This document shows positions 20,965 through 35,200 of a stretch of 64,000 bases of DNA, one piece after another. The DNA comes from Tridacna crocea (taxonomy: Eukaryota; Mollusca; Bivalvia; Cardiida; Cardiidae): contig OX031056.1 of NCBI GenBank assembly GCA_943736015.1, forward strand, positions 66,739,277 through 66,803,276. Reading direction: 5' to 3'. Every line of letters begins with the position of its first letter. The first letter of the stretch is position 1. Below the pieces are notes generated by a model. It worked only from the letters and a program-made list of their open reading frames with translations, did not search any database and was not told the DNA's origin. A program made the position numbers and the translations under genes.

Positions 20965-21160
20965 AGTAACCCTTTGTCAAACAGTCTCATGTTTGAAATT
21001 GTCAAAAAAAAAAAACCAAAACAAATTAATGATGGCTAAAATGCTAGGATTTTTTTTCTGAAAGCACGGAAACATTCTGGGAAAAGGAGAAAATGCTGGA
21101 TACCAGCAATTTCTCCTTTTCCTAGAGTGTTTTTAAAAGCTTATTTCTGACAGTCATTAA
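20965..21160 (+). mobile_element. HP-A, diverged
   Basis: CCCTTTGTCAAACAGTCT end and hairpin GGAGAAAATGCTGGATACCAG; ends TTAA 21157. Confidence 0.6.
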
Positions 21161-21383
21161 CTCTTTTCCGAACGACAAAATTTTGGACTTGTCCAAATTG
21201 AAAGCATTTGCAGAGGACAAAATAAACGAAACTCAAAAAGTGAAAATTGTTTCCAGCAGGGTAGAAAGCATTGTGGGAAAGAAGAAAATGCTGATAACAG
21301 CATTTTCTCCTTTTCCCTGGATGTTTTCAAAACACTTCTTTCTCAGGGTTGTTAAAAGTCGGGATTGTGTGCTAAAGAGTTAA
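21157..21383 (+). mobile_element. HP-A, complete
   Basis: TTAACTCTTTTCCGAACGAC to GTGCTAAAGAGTTAA. Confidence 0.9.
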
Positions 21384-21608
21384 ACATCTGGATGACACAC
21401 TGTATTAAGTCGCCTTTTTTCATTTTGTCTCAAAAGAAAGGTAAAGGGAAACAACCCAATATAACAAACAAAATATCATCTGAATAGTCTTTCTTTGTAG
21501 ATTTCCATGATGATGCTCTCTGTGGAAGATTTTCATGACAATGTCAAATTTCAAAATTCAGCAACGCTGACCTGGGCCGATACTTTCTGTTGGTCAATTT
21601 TCTACCAG

Positions 21609-21839
21609 TTTACTCTTTACCACACAACAAAATTTTAGACTGGTTCAAATTGAACGCATTTGCAGACGACAAAATAAAGGTGACTGAAAAATTGAAATTT
21701 GTTCTGGGAGAAGGGTAGAAAACACTGTGGGAAAAGGAGAAAATGCTGGTCACCAGCATTTTCTCCTTTTCCTACAGTGTTTTCAAAAGGCTTCTTTCTC
21801 AGGGCCGTCAAAAGTAGGGATTGTGTGGTAATCGGTTAA
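21609..21839 (+). mobile_element. HP-A, complete
   Basis: TTTACTCTTTACCACACAAC to GGTAATCGGTTAA; stem change CACTG/CAGTG on both arms. Confidence 0.9.
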
Positions 21840-21906
21840 AGGGCCATTCCACCTGAGGATTCAGCCAGTTATTGGGTAAAATAGATTTCATGTATCCATA
21901 ATTACA

Positions 21907-22265
21907 TTACTAGTTGTATATTCAGGTGACAGGGGACTTGGAAACTTGTTCACCGCTGTGGTTAATCATGTTGCCCCGACCCAAAGGCGAGGTGGCGACA
22001 TGATTCACCACAGCCGTGAACAAGTTTCCAAGTCCCCTGCCACCTGACCGTACAAGAAATTTATCATACTGCAAAGTTTTACCCTTTCAAAGAGTGTTAA
22101 GCGAAATTTTCCTGTTTTATAATTTCACGAATCATGTATGCTGACGAAATAGAAATTCCCTTCTGTGTGCCCAAATTCAACGAAAACTGATGTCACTGGA
22201 AACTGACATCACTAAAACGTGCAGTTTGGTGCATAAATGTGCAGTCTGGTGATTGGGGATACATC
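21907..22265 (+). mobile_element. foldback element FB1
   Basis: Arms AGTTGTATATTCAGGTG...CTTGTTCACC and GTGAACAAGTTTCCAAGTCC...ACCGTACAAG around a spacer with CACAGCCGTG/CACCGCTGTG pairing, then the common body to GTGCAGTCTGGTG. Confidence 0.75.
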
Positions 22266-22299
22266 GGCCAGACTCTTAGTCAAAGGAAAACATGTTTAT

Positions 22300-22440
22300 A
22301 TTTTAGAGTAAAAATGCAGATGAAGATTATGTTCCATTGAATAACTCTTTCTTTGAACAGAATGACGTCACTCTATATTGAATGATGTCACTCTGTAATA
22401 GAATAGATTTCACCATGCTTTCGTTGCACTGTGTTTATCC
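22300..22440 (+). repeat. repeat R3
   Basis: GATGAAGATTATGTTCC, AATGACGTCACTCTATATTG and GAATGATGTCACTCTG; shared with 32110-32240. Confidence 0.55.
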
Positions 22441-22449
22441 CTTTACCCC

Positions 22450-22677
22450 TTAACCCTTTCCCAAACAAGCCCTGGTTTTTACGTGTCAGCAGTTAAACTC
22501 TTTCGAAAGCACTGTGGGAAAAGGAGAAATTGCTCATAACGAGCAATTTCTCCTTTTCCCACAGTGTTTTCTACCCTTTTTGAGAACTTCCTGCCATTTT
22601 CTCAAAATATAAAATTGTCGTCTGCAAACTCTTTCGGTTTGGAAGAGTCCAAACTTTGTTGTTTGTGAAAGGGTTAA
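22450..22677 (-). mobile_element. HP-C, complete (type copy of subfamily C)
   Basis: 228 bp. TTAACCCTTTCCCAAACAAG; stem CACTGTGGGAAAAGGAGAAA, loop region TTGCTCATAACGAGCAA, full complement; right end TTTGTGAAAGGGTTAA. Confidence 0.9.
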
Positions 22678-22887
22678 GGTATTTCTATGGTATCTCTAAT
22701 GGGCCCTAAATAACAGCAAGGATGAAACCATTTCTTATGCATATATGACACCTTTTAATAGCATAGAAAACATTGTGACATAAGGTGAAATTGCACGTCG
22801 CGAGCAATTTCACCTTTTGCCACAATGTTTTCCAAAGGCTCCTACAAGCAATGGGTAGAAATGAGTATCTGTGGAGTAAAGGGTTAA
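22674..22887 (+). mobile_element. HP-B, left 14 bp missing
   Basis: Shares its TTAA with the HP-C copy; GTGACATAAGGTGAAATTGC stem; ends GGAGTAAAGGGTTAA. Confidence 0.88.
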
Positions 22888-22909
22888 AGAGCCAAATTCA
22901 TGTGTCATG

Positions 22910-23129
22910 TTAACCCTGTCCCAAACAATCCCTGGTTTTTACGACCCTGAGATAAAAGCCTTTTGAAAACATTGTGAGAAAATGCTAGTAACCAGCATTT
23001 TCTCCTTTTTCCACTATGTTTTCAACCTACTGAAAACAAATTTCAATTTTTGAGTTATGTATATTTTGTCATCTGCAAATGCTTTCAGTTTGGACCAGTC
23101 TAAAATTTTTTCGTTTGGTAAAGGGTTAA
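22910..23129 (-). mobile_element. HP-A, left arm shortened
   Basis: GTGAGAAAATGCTAGTAACC lacks the GGGAAAAGG part. Ends 30 bases from the donor of PARN exon 23160. Confidence 0.88.
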
Positions 23130-23159
23130 AATACAAAATCAACCAACTGTTGTACTTAC

Positions 23160-23215
23160 AATCTTGCCCAGCAATGTTCATGTATGGAATATCTGGGGAT
23201 CTCATCATGTATATT
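23160..23215 (-). CDS. PARN: PARN exon (last one seen): [14 protein letters not shown]
   Basis: 56 nt, acceptor TTTCAG, donor [28 protein letters not shown] matches LFLMRVMDIPYLNLEGPD at the end of the nuclease domain. It leaves one base; the next exon (RRM start) was not found. Confidence 0.9.
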
Positions 23216-26200
23216 CTGAAACAGATTGATTGAATGGTGTTTTACATTGCTTTCAACATTATTTCTATCATTTCACAGTGATACTAGTAGTTTAAATTTT
23301 CATGTATGTTTTGAATTTTCAACAGTTCAAGGCTACGATTTTGAAGAGTGTTTCAAAAGGACACTCCTAGGAAAAACCAAGTGCTTCCATATAGGCTCAA
23401 ACTGAAGGCCTTCAGGTTACAAGTCCTACATTTGAGCCATTGAGCCATGCATAATAACCCCCTGAAACAGAGGTGTAGACAAATTAAATGCTCAGGTGTA
23501 GATCGGTTCAATATATTCATGTAAACCAACTTCTCGTACCTTTTACACGCCTTTCAAACTTTAACCCATTACCACACAATCCCTACTTTTGACGACCCTG
23601 AGAAAGAAGCCTTATGAAAACATTGTGGGAAAAGGAGAAAATGCTGGTAACCAGCATTTTCTCCTTTTCCCACAATGTTTTTTTACCCTTCACAAAACAT
23701 ATTTCAAATTTTCAGTCACTTTTATTTTGTCGTCTGCACATGCTTTCAGTTTGGACAAGCCTAAAATATTGTCATTTGGTAATGAGTTAAGTTGTCATTG
23801 CAACCAGTGTAGATCAAGACTGGATTGCAAAGAATATGGAAACTGATTTACACCACAAAATGTACAGTCTGATCTCTATGATCTTCACTGTCCTTCTTGC
23901 TTAGATCTTCTGAGCAAAAACAACAGTGAAATTGCAAGTATTACTTCTAGACTGAAAATGTCTGTTGGTTGTATTAGGCTCTCTAATAGTTAGTTTCTCC
24001 ACTACGACATTATTAGTTGTACGTTCAGGTGGCAGGGGACTTGGAAACTTGTTCATGGAACAAGTTTCCAAGTCCCCTGCCACCTGAACGTACAACAAAT
24101 TTAATATACTGCAAAGTTTTACCCTTACAAAGCATGTTAAGCGAAATTTTCTTGTTTTATAATCTTTTGAATAGAGTATGCCGACGAAATAGAAATTCCC
24201 TTCTGAGTGCCCAAATTCAATAAAAACTGACGTCACTGGAAACAGACATCACTAAAATGCGCAGTTTGGTGCATAAACCTGCAGTATGGTGATCGATCAA
24301 TGCCACCATTTTGGATGTTGTGTTGCACGTGCAGTGATGTTTACTGGGAACTCAAAAGGGAAACTGGCTTTACGTGGTTTTTGCCAGGGTACATGATATA
24401 TATGTTCCCGGCATGTTAACCAATCAGATCACGAGAAATTTATTTGCAGTTTAATAATCTGTTTTAGGTACTTATCAGAAATGGTCTTGTTACATTTTCT
24501 ACTAGCATGGTTTTCTTTTCCATTGTTAACAACCAGCCCTATCAACCATTTCACCCTGGCAGCCTGTACATACTTGGAACTTTTTGCTACTTGTAAATTT
24601 TCTGCAATCTACATGATGACTCAAACACAAGCTATTTTATGGACTATCATTAATAAACAATTAGATATATAGAAGTTATATATGGAAACCGGTCCACGCA
24701 ATACTAGTCACATTTCTGACTTCGTATAGTATCATGACCCCGGCTTAATACGATTTGACCTCCTACCAATACAATTGACTTCGTATCAATATTGATGACC
24801 TGCAACCAATACAGAAATCCTTGAACGTGATTGGTCAAAAGTTCAGTCACGTGAGCGTCTGCGCTTATTTTGGGTAAAAAAAAAAAAAGGCAAATGTTAT
24901 GCTACATGCTAAAGAGATTGCAAAATACTCAGTCTTTGGGGTTAAAACTCTATTTTCACTTCTCTTAACTTGTCATATTGATTATGGGCCAACAGTTAAT
25001 TAATAAAAATGTTGTTGATCAAATGATATCGTATTGGCCCAGTTACAGGTCCGAGGTCAGCCATATTGGCTTGAGGCCAAAGAAGCCTTTTGAAAACATT
25101 GTTGGAAAAGGAGAAAATGCTGGTGACCAGCATTTTCTCCTTTTCCCACAATGTTTTCTATCCTATCTAACAAAATAGCATTATTATGCCACATTGAAAT
25201 TGTCGTCTGCAAATGCATTCAATTTGGACAGGTCTAAAATTTTAGTCCTCTGGTAACTGATTAATTCAGAATAGAATCTAATGATGGCCAAAAACTTACT
25301 TGTTGACGAAGGGTTCAAATAATGGAGAATCTGACGGTACTCTTTCCAAGGGAGGTTTGTGACACTGACCTGGTAATACACAAAAGGCAGATCTTTAAAA
25401 AAGGCATGGATTTTTTTTTTCCCTTGAATCGTTTTTTTCACCATTTTCAACATTATATTGCAGCCTCATGTAACTAGTAACCTTGTACAATATGACATAA
25501 TCAACTTCTCCAAATTGAAAGTGCTTGCAGACAACAAACCAAATATGGTGCAAGTAACAGAATAAAGCCTGAAAAGTTTGTGGAAAAAGGCGAACAATGC
25601 TGATTATTCAGTATTTTCTCCTTTTCCCACAATATTTTCAAAAGTTCCTTTTATAGGGTCATTAAAACAAGAGATGGGTAAAAGTTAACCCATTATCACA
25701 CAATCCTGACTTTTCACGACCCTGAGAAAGAAGCATTTTGAAAACATTGTGGGAAAAGGAGAAAATGCTGGTAATCAGCATTTTCTCCTTTTCCCACAAG
25801 GTTTTCAACCCTTCCCAGACCAAATTTCAATATTTCAGTCACATTTTTTTGTCGTCTGCAAATGCTTTCAGTTTGGACCAGTCTAAAATTTTCTTGTATG
25901 GTAAAGACTTAACCAGACAACAATTCTATGACTTGTCCATAATGATAAATATCCCAGAGTACAATTCAGGTTGGCCTTTGGTAATAGGTTTTGTTTTTAA
26001 TAAGACCAAACTAGAAGGCTCTGAAGGGCCTGAATATGCTCTACTGGCAGAAATTTTGCTTTTAAATAAAGCATACATAGGAATTCATTATGACAAAAAG
26101 ACAAAAAAAATTGACATTTTCAACTCAAAATGGCTACTTTTCCATTAGTGTTTGTTGAATATTTTCAACAGGGTTCAAAAGCCATTGATGCGATAAACAA

Positions 26201-29200
26201 GCTGAAAAATTCACAAAAATCTGATCACAAATAAATACTTTATCATGTAAACAATAAATGGAAATCTTAAACTTGAAATGGCTACTTTTCCCATACTGTT
26301 TGTCGGATTTTCTTTCAAAATCAATAGGGTTAAAGCTATTGAATGGATAAACAAACTGTAAGTTTCACGAAAATCTGACCACAAATGAAGACTTTATCAC
26401 GTAAAAAACAAATGAACTTTTTCTACTTGAAATGGCTGCTTTTCCCATGAATCAATAGGGTTGAAGCTATTGATAAGATAAACAAACTCTGCAAGTTTCA
26501 TGGAAATCTGACCGAAAATACAGACTTTATCGCATAAACAAGAAATGGAAATTCTAAAATTGAAATGACTACTTTTCCCATACTGTTTGTAAGATTTTTT
26601 TCAAAATCGACAGGGTTAAAGCTATTGATGAGATAAACAAACTGTGCAAGTTTCACGAAAATCTGACCACAAATGAAGACTTTATCACATAAACAAGAAA
26701 AAGACTAACGGACGGACAGATAGACGGACGGACGACGGAAAGCACGCCATGTCATAAGCTCTGCTGGCTTTCAGCCAATTGAGCTAAAAAACAGAGTTGG
26801 GCACAATACAAACAAACATCTATAAATCAGTTGGCAGACTTTTTAAATTTCACTGGAAAAAAAAGTTGCCTTTTACTAACAGAAGCTTTCTACCCCCACA
26901 TTCTTTTTTAACTCTACAAACAACAAAATTTGGGGACTAGTCCAAACTGAAAGCATTTGCAGATGACAAAACAGATGTGACTCAAAAATTGAAATCCGAT
27001 ATGGAAAGGGTAGAAAACACAGTGGGAAAAAGGAGAAAATGCTGGTTATCAGTATTTTCTATTTTTTCCACAATATTTTTAAAAGCTTTCTATCTCAGGG
27101 TCGTTAAAAGTCAGGATTATGTGGTAAGGAGTTAAACCAGTAAGAAATTATGGTTTTCCTTCCAGCGAAGCAATTGTTGGCACTAACTATCAATGAATTC
27201 TTTAGCAAATTAAATGGACACTTTGCAACCAAAGGTTTTCTGAACTAAAGCCATTTAAAAACATTTATGCAGATTAAACAAAGATCAGACCGTATAGATG
27301 TATAGAATGTGCACAGAATGTGCAGCCTGATCATGGTATGCACTGTCTGCAAAAGCAGCACATGCTCACTTGCAACAGGATTTGACCCTGCATTTGAAAA
27401 AAAGAAGTTTAGAATCGTTTCCATGTTCAATACAAGGGAAGATGGCATTTGAGAAAAACAACCAGTTTCAGATCAAAATAAATATTTTTGAGTAATATTC
27501 AAGATATGAGACAATTTCAAGGTTTTTTACATAAATACATATGTGTAGTTAAATACCCAAAACACACAGAATGCACCATACATTAACCTTAACTTAAGGT
27601 GGTAGACCCCTAATACCTCTAGTGCTGCATTGCATAAAGTTTTCTTGATTGTTGATAAATACGGATTTATACAGTTATAATACTTTTACGCATTTTTAAC
27701 AGACCAGAAACTTCTTTATGCCTATCTTGAAATTATTTGTAGATACTTTTGTTAGTTTCCAGAAAAGAGAGGTAATTAGTATCTGTCTTTGTAATGAAAA
27801 TATAGTGGTTTTAGACTTATAAATGATAATTCTAGAAAAGACAAAAAGGGAAAAGTGGCTTGGTTAAAGCAGTACAGTAACACTCTTTTTTAATCATAGC
27901 AAATTTTGTAGGATAATATCATTGTGGAAAGAGCTGTATTCCATTAGGGATCTACTACGTTAAAATACAGCCAAGCTTTCAACTCTTTACCACACAATCC
28001 TGACTTTTAACGATCCCCGAGTAAGATAGCTTTTGAAAACATGGAAAAAAGGAGAAAATGCTTGTAACTAGCATTTTCTCCTTTTTCCACGATGTTTTCT
28101 ATTCTTCTAAAGTCAATTTTCAATTTTTTAGTGACAGTTACTTTGTCGCTTGCAAACGCTTTCAATTGGGACAAGTCTACAATTTTGTCGTCAGGTAAAG
28201 AGTTAACCCTTTACCCCCTAAGGCATTTCTATGGTATCTCTAATCGACCCTAAATAATAGCAAGGATGAAGCCATTTCTTATGTGCATATGACATCTTTT
28301 GGTAGCAAAGAAAAAATTGTGACAAAAGGTGAAATTGCTCGTCACAAGCAATTTCACCTTTTGCCACCATGTTTTCAAAAGGCTCCTACAAGCAATGCGT
28401 AGAAATGAGTATCTATGGAGTAAAGGGTTAAATTCAGGTGATTTAGCACACAGATGGTGCAAGTGAATTACCTAAATAATTTGCCAAAGAAATAAAGCAT
28501 TTCCCTGTGATGTAAGCATCAAAACCTGCTTCATGCAATAACTCATTGTCCTTGTACCTGTTGTCCATTTCTTCTGCTAGCTCTACAAATAAATTAGGCA
28601 ACATGTAAATTATTTTCTTTACCAGATAATAATATTTTTTCACATAAAAACCCCTCCGGCAGTGTATTAACCCATTAGCACTCAATGACACCTTTAACGC
28701 CCCTGGAGAAGAAGCCTTTTGAAAACATTGTGGGAAAAGGAGAAAATGCTGGTAACCAGCATTTTCTCCTATTCCCACAAAGTTTTCTACCTTATCAAAG
28801 CCGAATTACGCCATTTGAGGCACTCTGAAATTGTCGTCTGCGAATTTTGCTGTGTGGGTTAATTAACCCATTACCACACAATCCCTACTTTTGACACCCC
28901 TGAGAAAGAAGCCTTAATAAAACATTGTGGGAAAAAGACAAGATGCTGGTAAACAGCATTTTCTCCTTTTCCCACAAAGTTTTTTACCCTTCACAAAAAA
29001 AAAAAAAATTCAAATTTTCAATCACTTTTATTTTGTTGCCTGCAAATGCTTTCAATTTGGACCAGCCTAAAATATTGTCATTTGGTAATGAGTTAATCCC
29101 ATGACTTACTTTCAATAATACACTACACTAGTGTATTATCGTGCTTTGGGTCCTGGTTCTGATCAATTTTCAGTCACGAGCGCGTGAAGCCAGACAAACC

Positions 29201-32200
29201 AACCATAGTTTGTGTGAGAATTTGTACTGTTATGCCATTTCCTGGGGAAAATGATGTCACTGTTGCTAAGACATATTTGTGCGCAAAATTTTCATTTTCA
29301 CAGTTAGTCAATATCATTACCAACAGGGTTCGAATTTCATTTTTTTATCCACTTGCAAATTTTAGCAAGTAGCTTTTATTTCCACTTGCAAAATTAAAAC
29401 TGGACTCACATTTTTGTTTTTGAGGCTCAGCTTGCCTACCTATTGTAAAGAACGAATGGCCAGTACAAACTGTTCAATTCTATTCTATTACATAACCCTG
29501 AGACAACAACCAAACAAAAGGAACATTAATTGACATTAAAACCCTCATTTAACAATCAATTCACTTTCAGTTGAATTTCTGTTCTAATGCGAGGTTAAAT
29601 TTCTACAAAACTTACACTGGTGGACTAGATCTATTTTGTAAATGAAAAACGGACGTGTCACATCCGAATATCTGCGTGTCTGGTAACTGGTTTAGCGAGT
29701 CCACCACGTCCGACTTGCTTTTCGTTGCTATTTGTGAGTAATAATTTATTTTTTCATGAAAGATTGACAAATGTTTTTGTTTCAAATCAGAGATTGAATT
29801 CGCCTACAGTTTTTTCCGTATAAAAAACGCAAAACCTCAGTATCGGCTGTGAGTGCAGACGAACGCACTTGCCTCACGAAACTCAAGTAACGAACGACAA
29901 CTCGGAGGCTTCAATGGCGACATGTAAAATTATCGACATCCGTCGAAGGGTGTTCTCAGTGCAATATGACCGATGTTTAACCAGATCAAAAAGAAGTACC
30001 CTTTTTTTGTATTCACATATGGAATTTAGTACATTCGGTAACTGTTCTTCAATAATTTGCACTCACATTTTTTTGCAAGTGCTTGAAATTTCAACTCGCA
30101 TTTTCCAATTCTGGCTTGCATTTTGGGAGTAAATATATGGAAATTTCGAACCCTGTTACCAAAACAAAAAAATTATTGATGCGTAACATCAATGGCGCCA
30201 CAAATCAGCTGCTTCTGAAATAAGGCACATTACAGCATTTCAAAGTGACCAAAGTAAATTTTTGCAGAACTCGGTGAGAAATGAACCTAAGTCCTAAACA
30301 ATCCTTGGAATGCAACTTAAAACCTTAAAAAGAGAACCAATAATGGTAAGACACAATCATAGCCATTCATAGGCAAAATCTAAAATTATTTCAGTTGGAG
30401 TTATGTACAAATGCAGTTGTCATTTGAGAAACAACACAAGAAAATACCGTATAACGGTTTTTTTTTACCTGCTGCCAATTTTTACTAATTTTTACACATC
30501 AAAAAGATTCGTAAAAATTCGACGCGTAAATAATTACAGCATAAAACCGTAGTATTGTATCGATATGAAATAAAGGGTTATCAGTATGTTATACCTGTGC
30601 ACTAAATACACGCAATATAAGAATTTTTTCACTTGTGTTCTGATTATGTGTGATATGACTTCTCTCAGTCAGTCATCTCTATTTGGATATTTTAAGCAAC
30701 AGCTTCTTGCCCAAACAGAAAACTAATAGAGAATGCCTATCCAAACTATACGTGAATTGAATATTCAGATTAAAAATGCTTTGACAACATGTAAACGAGG
30801 CACCTTCATGATAATTGACACGTTGATTACGGCGGTGATGAGAATTTGACTCGGCATTGGGCCGCTTAAAAAATGTCACGAATGGGTCTTGTGGAAAGAC
30901 GTGGCTGTACAACTGCAAAACCCGAGGTTTTAAAATTTCGATGAGCTAAAGGAGGGCTTTCTAAACAGAGTGAAAAAAGTAATGACAGATGACAATATGC
31001 CTCCACAGTTAGTTATCAATTATGACCATACAAGTATCTGTTATTCACGCGTCAAAACAATTACCACTATTCACACACCAAACAAAGAGTGACACTTTTC
31101 TTTCAACCTGTATTTAAAACAAACAATACATGTATAATCTTTAATGAAAGTGGACAATGCACTGATATTTTTAATGCTGTAATTTTTTACACATGTTTAG
31201 AACTAGTGAAAAATAAAATCGTAAAAATCTAAATCATGTGTTTTTAGCTCAAATTCGTAAAAACTTTTACAGCAGTAAAAAAACCCGTTATACGGTATTA
31301 TTAAACTAGATTCCGAATTACCAAATTGATATTAAAAACTGGGCATGAAATGGCCAAAGTGGGTACAAAAAGATCCAAGTGAGTACGGAATAACCAAAAT
31401 AAAAAGAGTAGGTGGGTACAAAATGACCAAAATTGTACGGAATCAATGGCCTAGGTACGAAATGGCCTCTTTACCAAACGACTTGAAGCAGATTAAACAA
31501 TATTGCTGCCTCCAAAGGTACTTTTTAAAAGTGAATAAAAATATAGTGCCGCTGCTCAAGCGATGCCACAATAAGTGGACTTAACTCCTCTATAAAATGC
31601 TTCACTCTCCCTTTCAATGTAAATGTAACAGAACTATCTAGTTGTGTATGTACACATTTGAAACCAAACTACAACTTAAACATGGACCTGTGAACGATAT
31701 AGAGGATTAGAGGCTGAAGGTGATGATGCAGAATATTTTTCTGTCTGTCATTCGTTTTATGTGATAAATAGTATCTAAATCTATAATAGAGGATCTTACA
31801 TGACTAGTTATGTATTTTCATTTTTACCAAACTCTTTGAGTGAAATGTATTTGACGCTTATCAATGTTCGCATTATACAATTAAGAAATAATCTTCTTGC
31901 AATAGTGGTTTATCGTTCAATAAACTACAGTTGTGAGTTATGAGGCAAAATAAACAATCCATGAGGGTGATAGCCCAAGTGGTTTATTCATTGTGCCTCA
32001 TAACTCAGGTGGTTTATTAAATGATAAATCACGATAGAAAGAAGATTGTTTTGATTCTAAATACGGCCAATTCTTAATGAAAGGAAAACAAGTGTCAAAC
32101 TTGGGAGTAAAAACACGGATGAAGATTATGTTCCTTTGAATAACCCACTCATTGAATGACGTCACTAGATATAGAATGATGTCACTCTACATAGATTGTC

Positions 32201-35200
32201 GCAGCTTTTACCACGCTTTCCTTGCACTTTATTTATAGAGCTGAATCTGCGTGTCATTTTAGAATTTTAGTTGACTCATTTGGTAATAATGATGAAACAT
32301 AAATGCCCATGTCAGATCCTCTATTTTAGATCTGTTCAATTTGAAAGTACATACAACTAACAAATTCAATGGGGCTAAAACGATGAGATTTGCCCTTAAA
32401 ACAGATAGGAAACATTCTGGATAAAGGAGAAAAAGCTGATTACAATTATTTTTTCTTTTGTTCCACCCTTTACCACACAATCCCGACTTTTAACACCTCT
32501 GTGAAAGAAGCCTTTTGAAAACATCGTGGGAAAAGGAGAAAATGCTGGTCACCAGCATTTTCTCTTTTTCCCACAATGTTTTCTTCTCTTCCTAAAACAA
32601 ATTTTAATTCTTTAGTCACATTTATTTTGTAGTCTGCAAATGCTTTCAATCTGTGCCAAACTGATGGGATTTGTCTTTGTATGGCCATTGGGGTCCAAAA
32701 AATTGTGGAAAAATGGAAAAATGCTGGTTACAAGCATTTCCTCCTTTTCCCACACTTTTTTCAAAAGGCGTCTTCCACAGGGTCATTAAGACTGGGGCTT
32801 GTCCGCAAAAGGGTTCAGCACAATATGTTTTGGTAATGAACATAAATATATACATACCAACCTCTGGCTTGCGAAATGGATCTCTTTGTGTGATTTCTAA
32901 TAGCTGACTAAGTGAACTTCCCTCAATACTGTCCTGTGTATAAGAGAAGAAAACAGCAATATTTACGATACTCCCCTTTCTCTATAAACTAGAGCTGTCA
33001 CTGGATGTGACTTAATACCTCCGCTAGCACTTTGACAGAAAAAAGTGTCAAGTTCAAGGGGAGATAATTCCTTAACAAGGGAGAGTTGACACTTGAAAAT
33101 TGCGTCTTGCAAATCTTCAATATATGATCAGAATATGTGCAAAGTTTCAATACAGTTGAAGGAAAACTGTAGAAGTTTGCAGCACAAAATTACTAGTATT
33201 TTGTACACAGACAGCCTGACAGAGACGGACGGCCAGACACACCGACAGACAGGCTGATTCCAGTATACCCCTGAAAACATTCGTTTTGCGGAGGTATAGC
33301 AACACTTTAAAACATTCATAACATCAGTTTTTGTCATTTCTTTGACTTGCAATTTTTTTCTGTGGGAAAACAGTTTGCGCATGATATTATCATAGATCTA
33401 ATAAGATTTATGGAGTCATTATTCTCTAGCATGGAACATTATGGATATCAATACAACAAGCAATTTTGTTAGAATTATTTCCCCTGCCAAAAAAGACCTT
33501 TTCAAAAATTTACAACGCTGCGTAACTCAAAATCGCCCAAAGTTGGTCATTTTGCATTGGGTCAAGATAACAAAAAACTATACCAGCAGAACAAGTTCCT
33601 ATACACACATATAAAGCTTCACGAAATTCCATCTAATTGTATTGGTGATATTGTCTCAGACGGACACATGTATGAATAGATGTAAGGATGGAAAGAAGGA
33701 CGGGCAGAAGTTACTTTTATCAGCTTTCAAGAGCAAATTTTATAATTTAACCCTTTCCCAAACAATCCCTGGTTTTTACAGGTCTGGAATAGTAGCCTTT
33801 TGAAAACATCGTGGGAAAAGGAGAAAATGCTGGTAACCAGCATTTTCTCCTTTTCCCACAATGTTTTCAACCCTATCATAGACAGAAATCTTCCTTTCAG
33901 CAAGAGTTGAATTGTCATCTGCAAATGCTTTCAATTTGGTCTCGTCCAAAATTTTGTCATTTGGGAAAGGGTTAAGCTATATCAAAAATTGATGATGGAC
34001 AATAGACAAAGCACAAACACAAATCCTCAACTTGAGCACCTTATGATCAGGTAAACAAAAAAAGAGGTCAAGTTACCTTGAAAGGTCGAGTATTTGCCAT
34101 CAACTTGGTATCAATTATTCTGAAATAAAATTAGATTGTGAAACTCTTACTTCAGTCAAGAAACAGCTAGCTGTGCACTTACAGGCTTGCAAGCATAAAC
34201 TGTAACTTGTAAATAATAACACATGTTTTGATTGACTTAAGACTGTTAACCCTTTCCAAAATGACAAATTTTAGACTGCCCCAAACTCAAAGCATTTGCA
34301 GATAACAATTTTGAATTTGATGAGAATGACAGAAAGTTTTCCAATAGGCTGTTTGGAAAAGAGTTAATCAGATTATGAGAGCAAAAATTGTAAATTTTAC
34401 AGCCTTTGCAGTCAGTATAATACATGCAAAAAACTACGTTCAGGATTTTTTGGTATACTATTTTTCCTGCTCATTAGTAAAGTGGATGAATATAATTTAC
34501 TTTTCACCTAAACAAGTACCTTTAGGAAAGGGAAAATCAACGAATATACCATTCAATAAAGTTGCTGAATTTGAAAAATGAACAAAATTTCGTACCGTTG
34601 ATATTACATGAGACCAGTGTATTCAAGTTTTTTCTAATACCAATCTGTATACCTGGTAACATCTATGTCATTTTCAAGCAGTCTGAAGCTGAATTCTTAT
34701 CAAAAAGTTTAGAAACAGAAAAAATTATTATACTGCAAAGAAATTTCTCGTGATCTGATTGGTTAAAATGCCGGGAACATGTATCATGTTCCCCCGCAAA
34801 AAGCATGTACAACCACTTTCCCTTTTGAGTGCCCCATAAACATCATTGCATGTGTAAAACAACATCCAAAATGGCGGCGTCAATCGATCACCAGACTGCA
34901 CATTTATGCACCAAACTGCACATTTTAGTGTCATTAGTTTCCAGTGACGTCAGTTTTCATTGAATTGGGGCACACAAAGGGGAATTTCTATTTTGTTAGC
35001 ATACTCGATTTGAGAAATTTTAAAACAGGAAAATTTCTCTTAATGCGCTTGAAAGGGTAAAACTTTGCAGTATAATAAATTTGTTGTACGTTCAGATGGC
35101 AGGGGGCTTGGAAACTTGTTCACGGCTGTGGTGAATCATGCCGTTACCTCACCTTTGGTTTGGGGCGACATGATTAACCAGTCATAAACAAGTTTCCAAG

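Noticed and set aside
20907-20970. Minus-strand ACAGAGAAGTGGCTGACT before GTAAGT as the next PARN exon
   Set aside because: With the phase left by exon 23160 it begins with a stop codon.
21510-21610. Plus-strand frame MMMLSVEDFHDN as an exon
   Set aside because: No acceptor/donor pair in phase and no family match.
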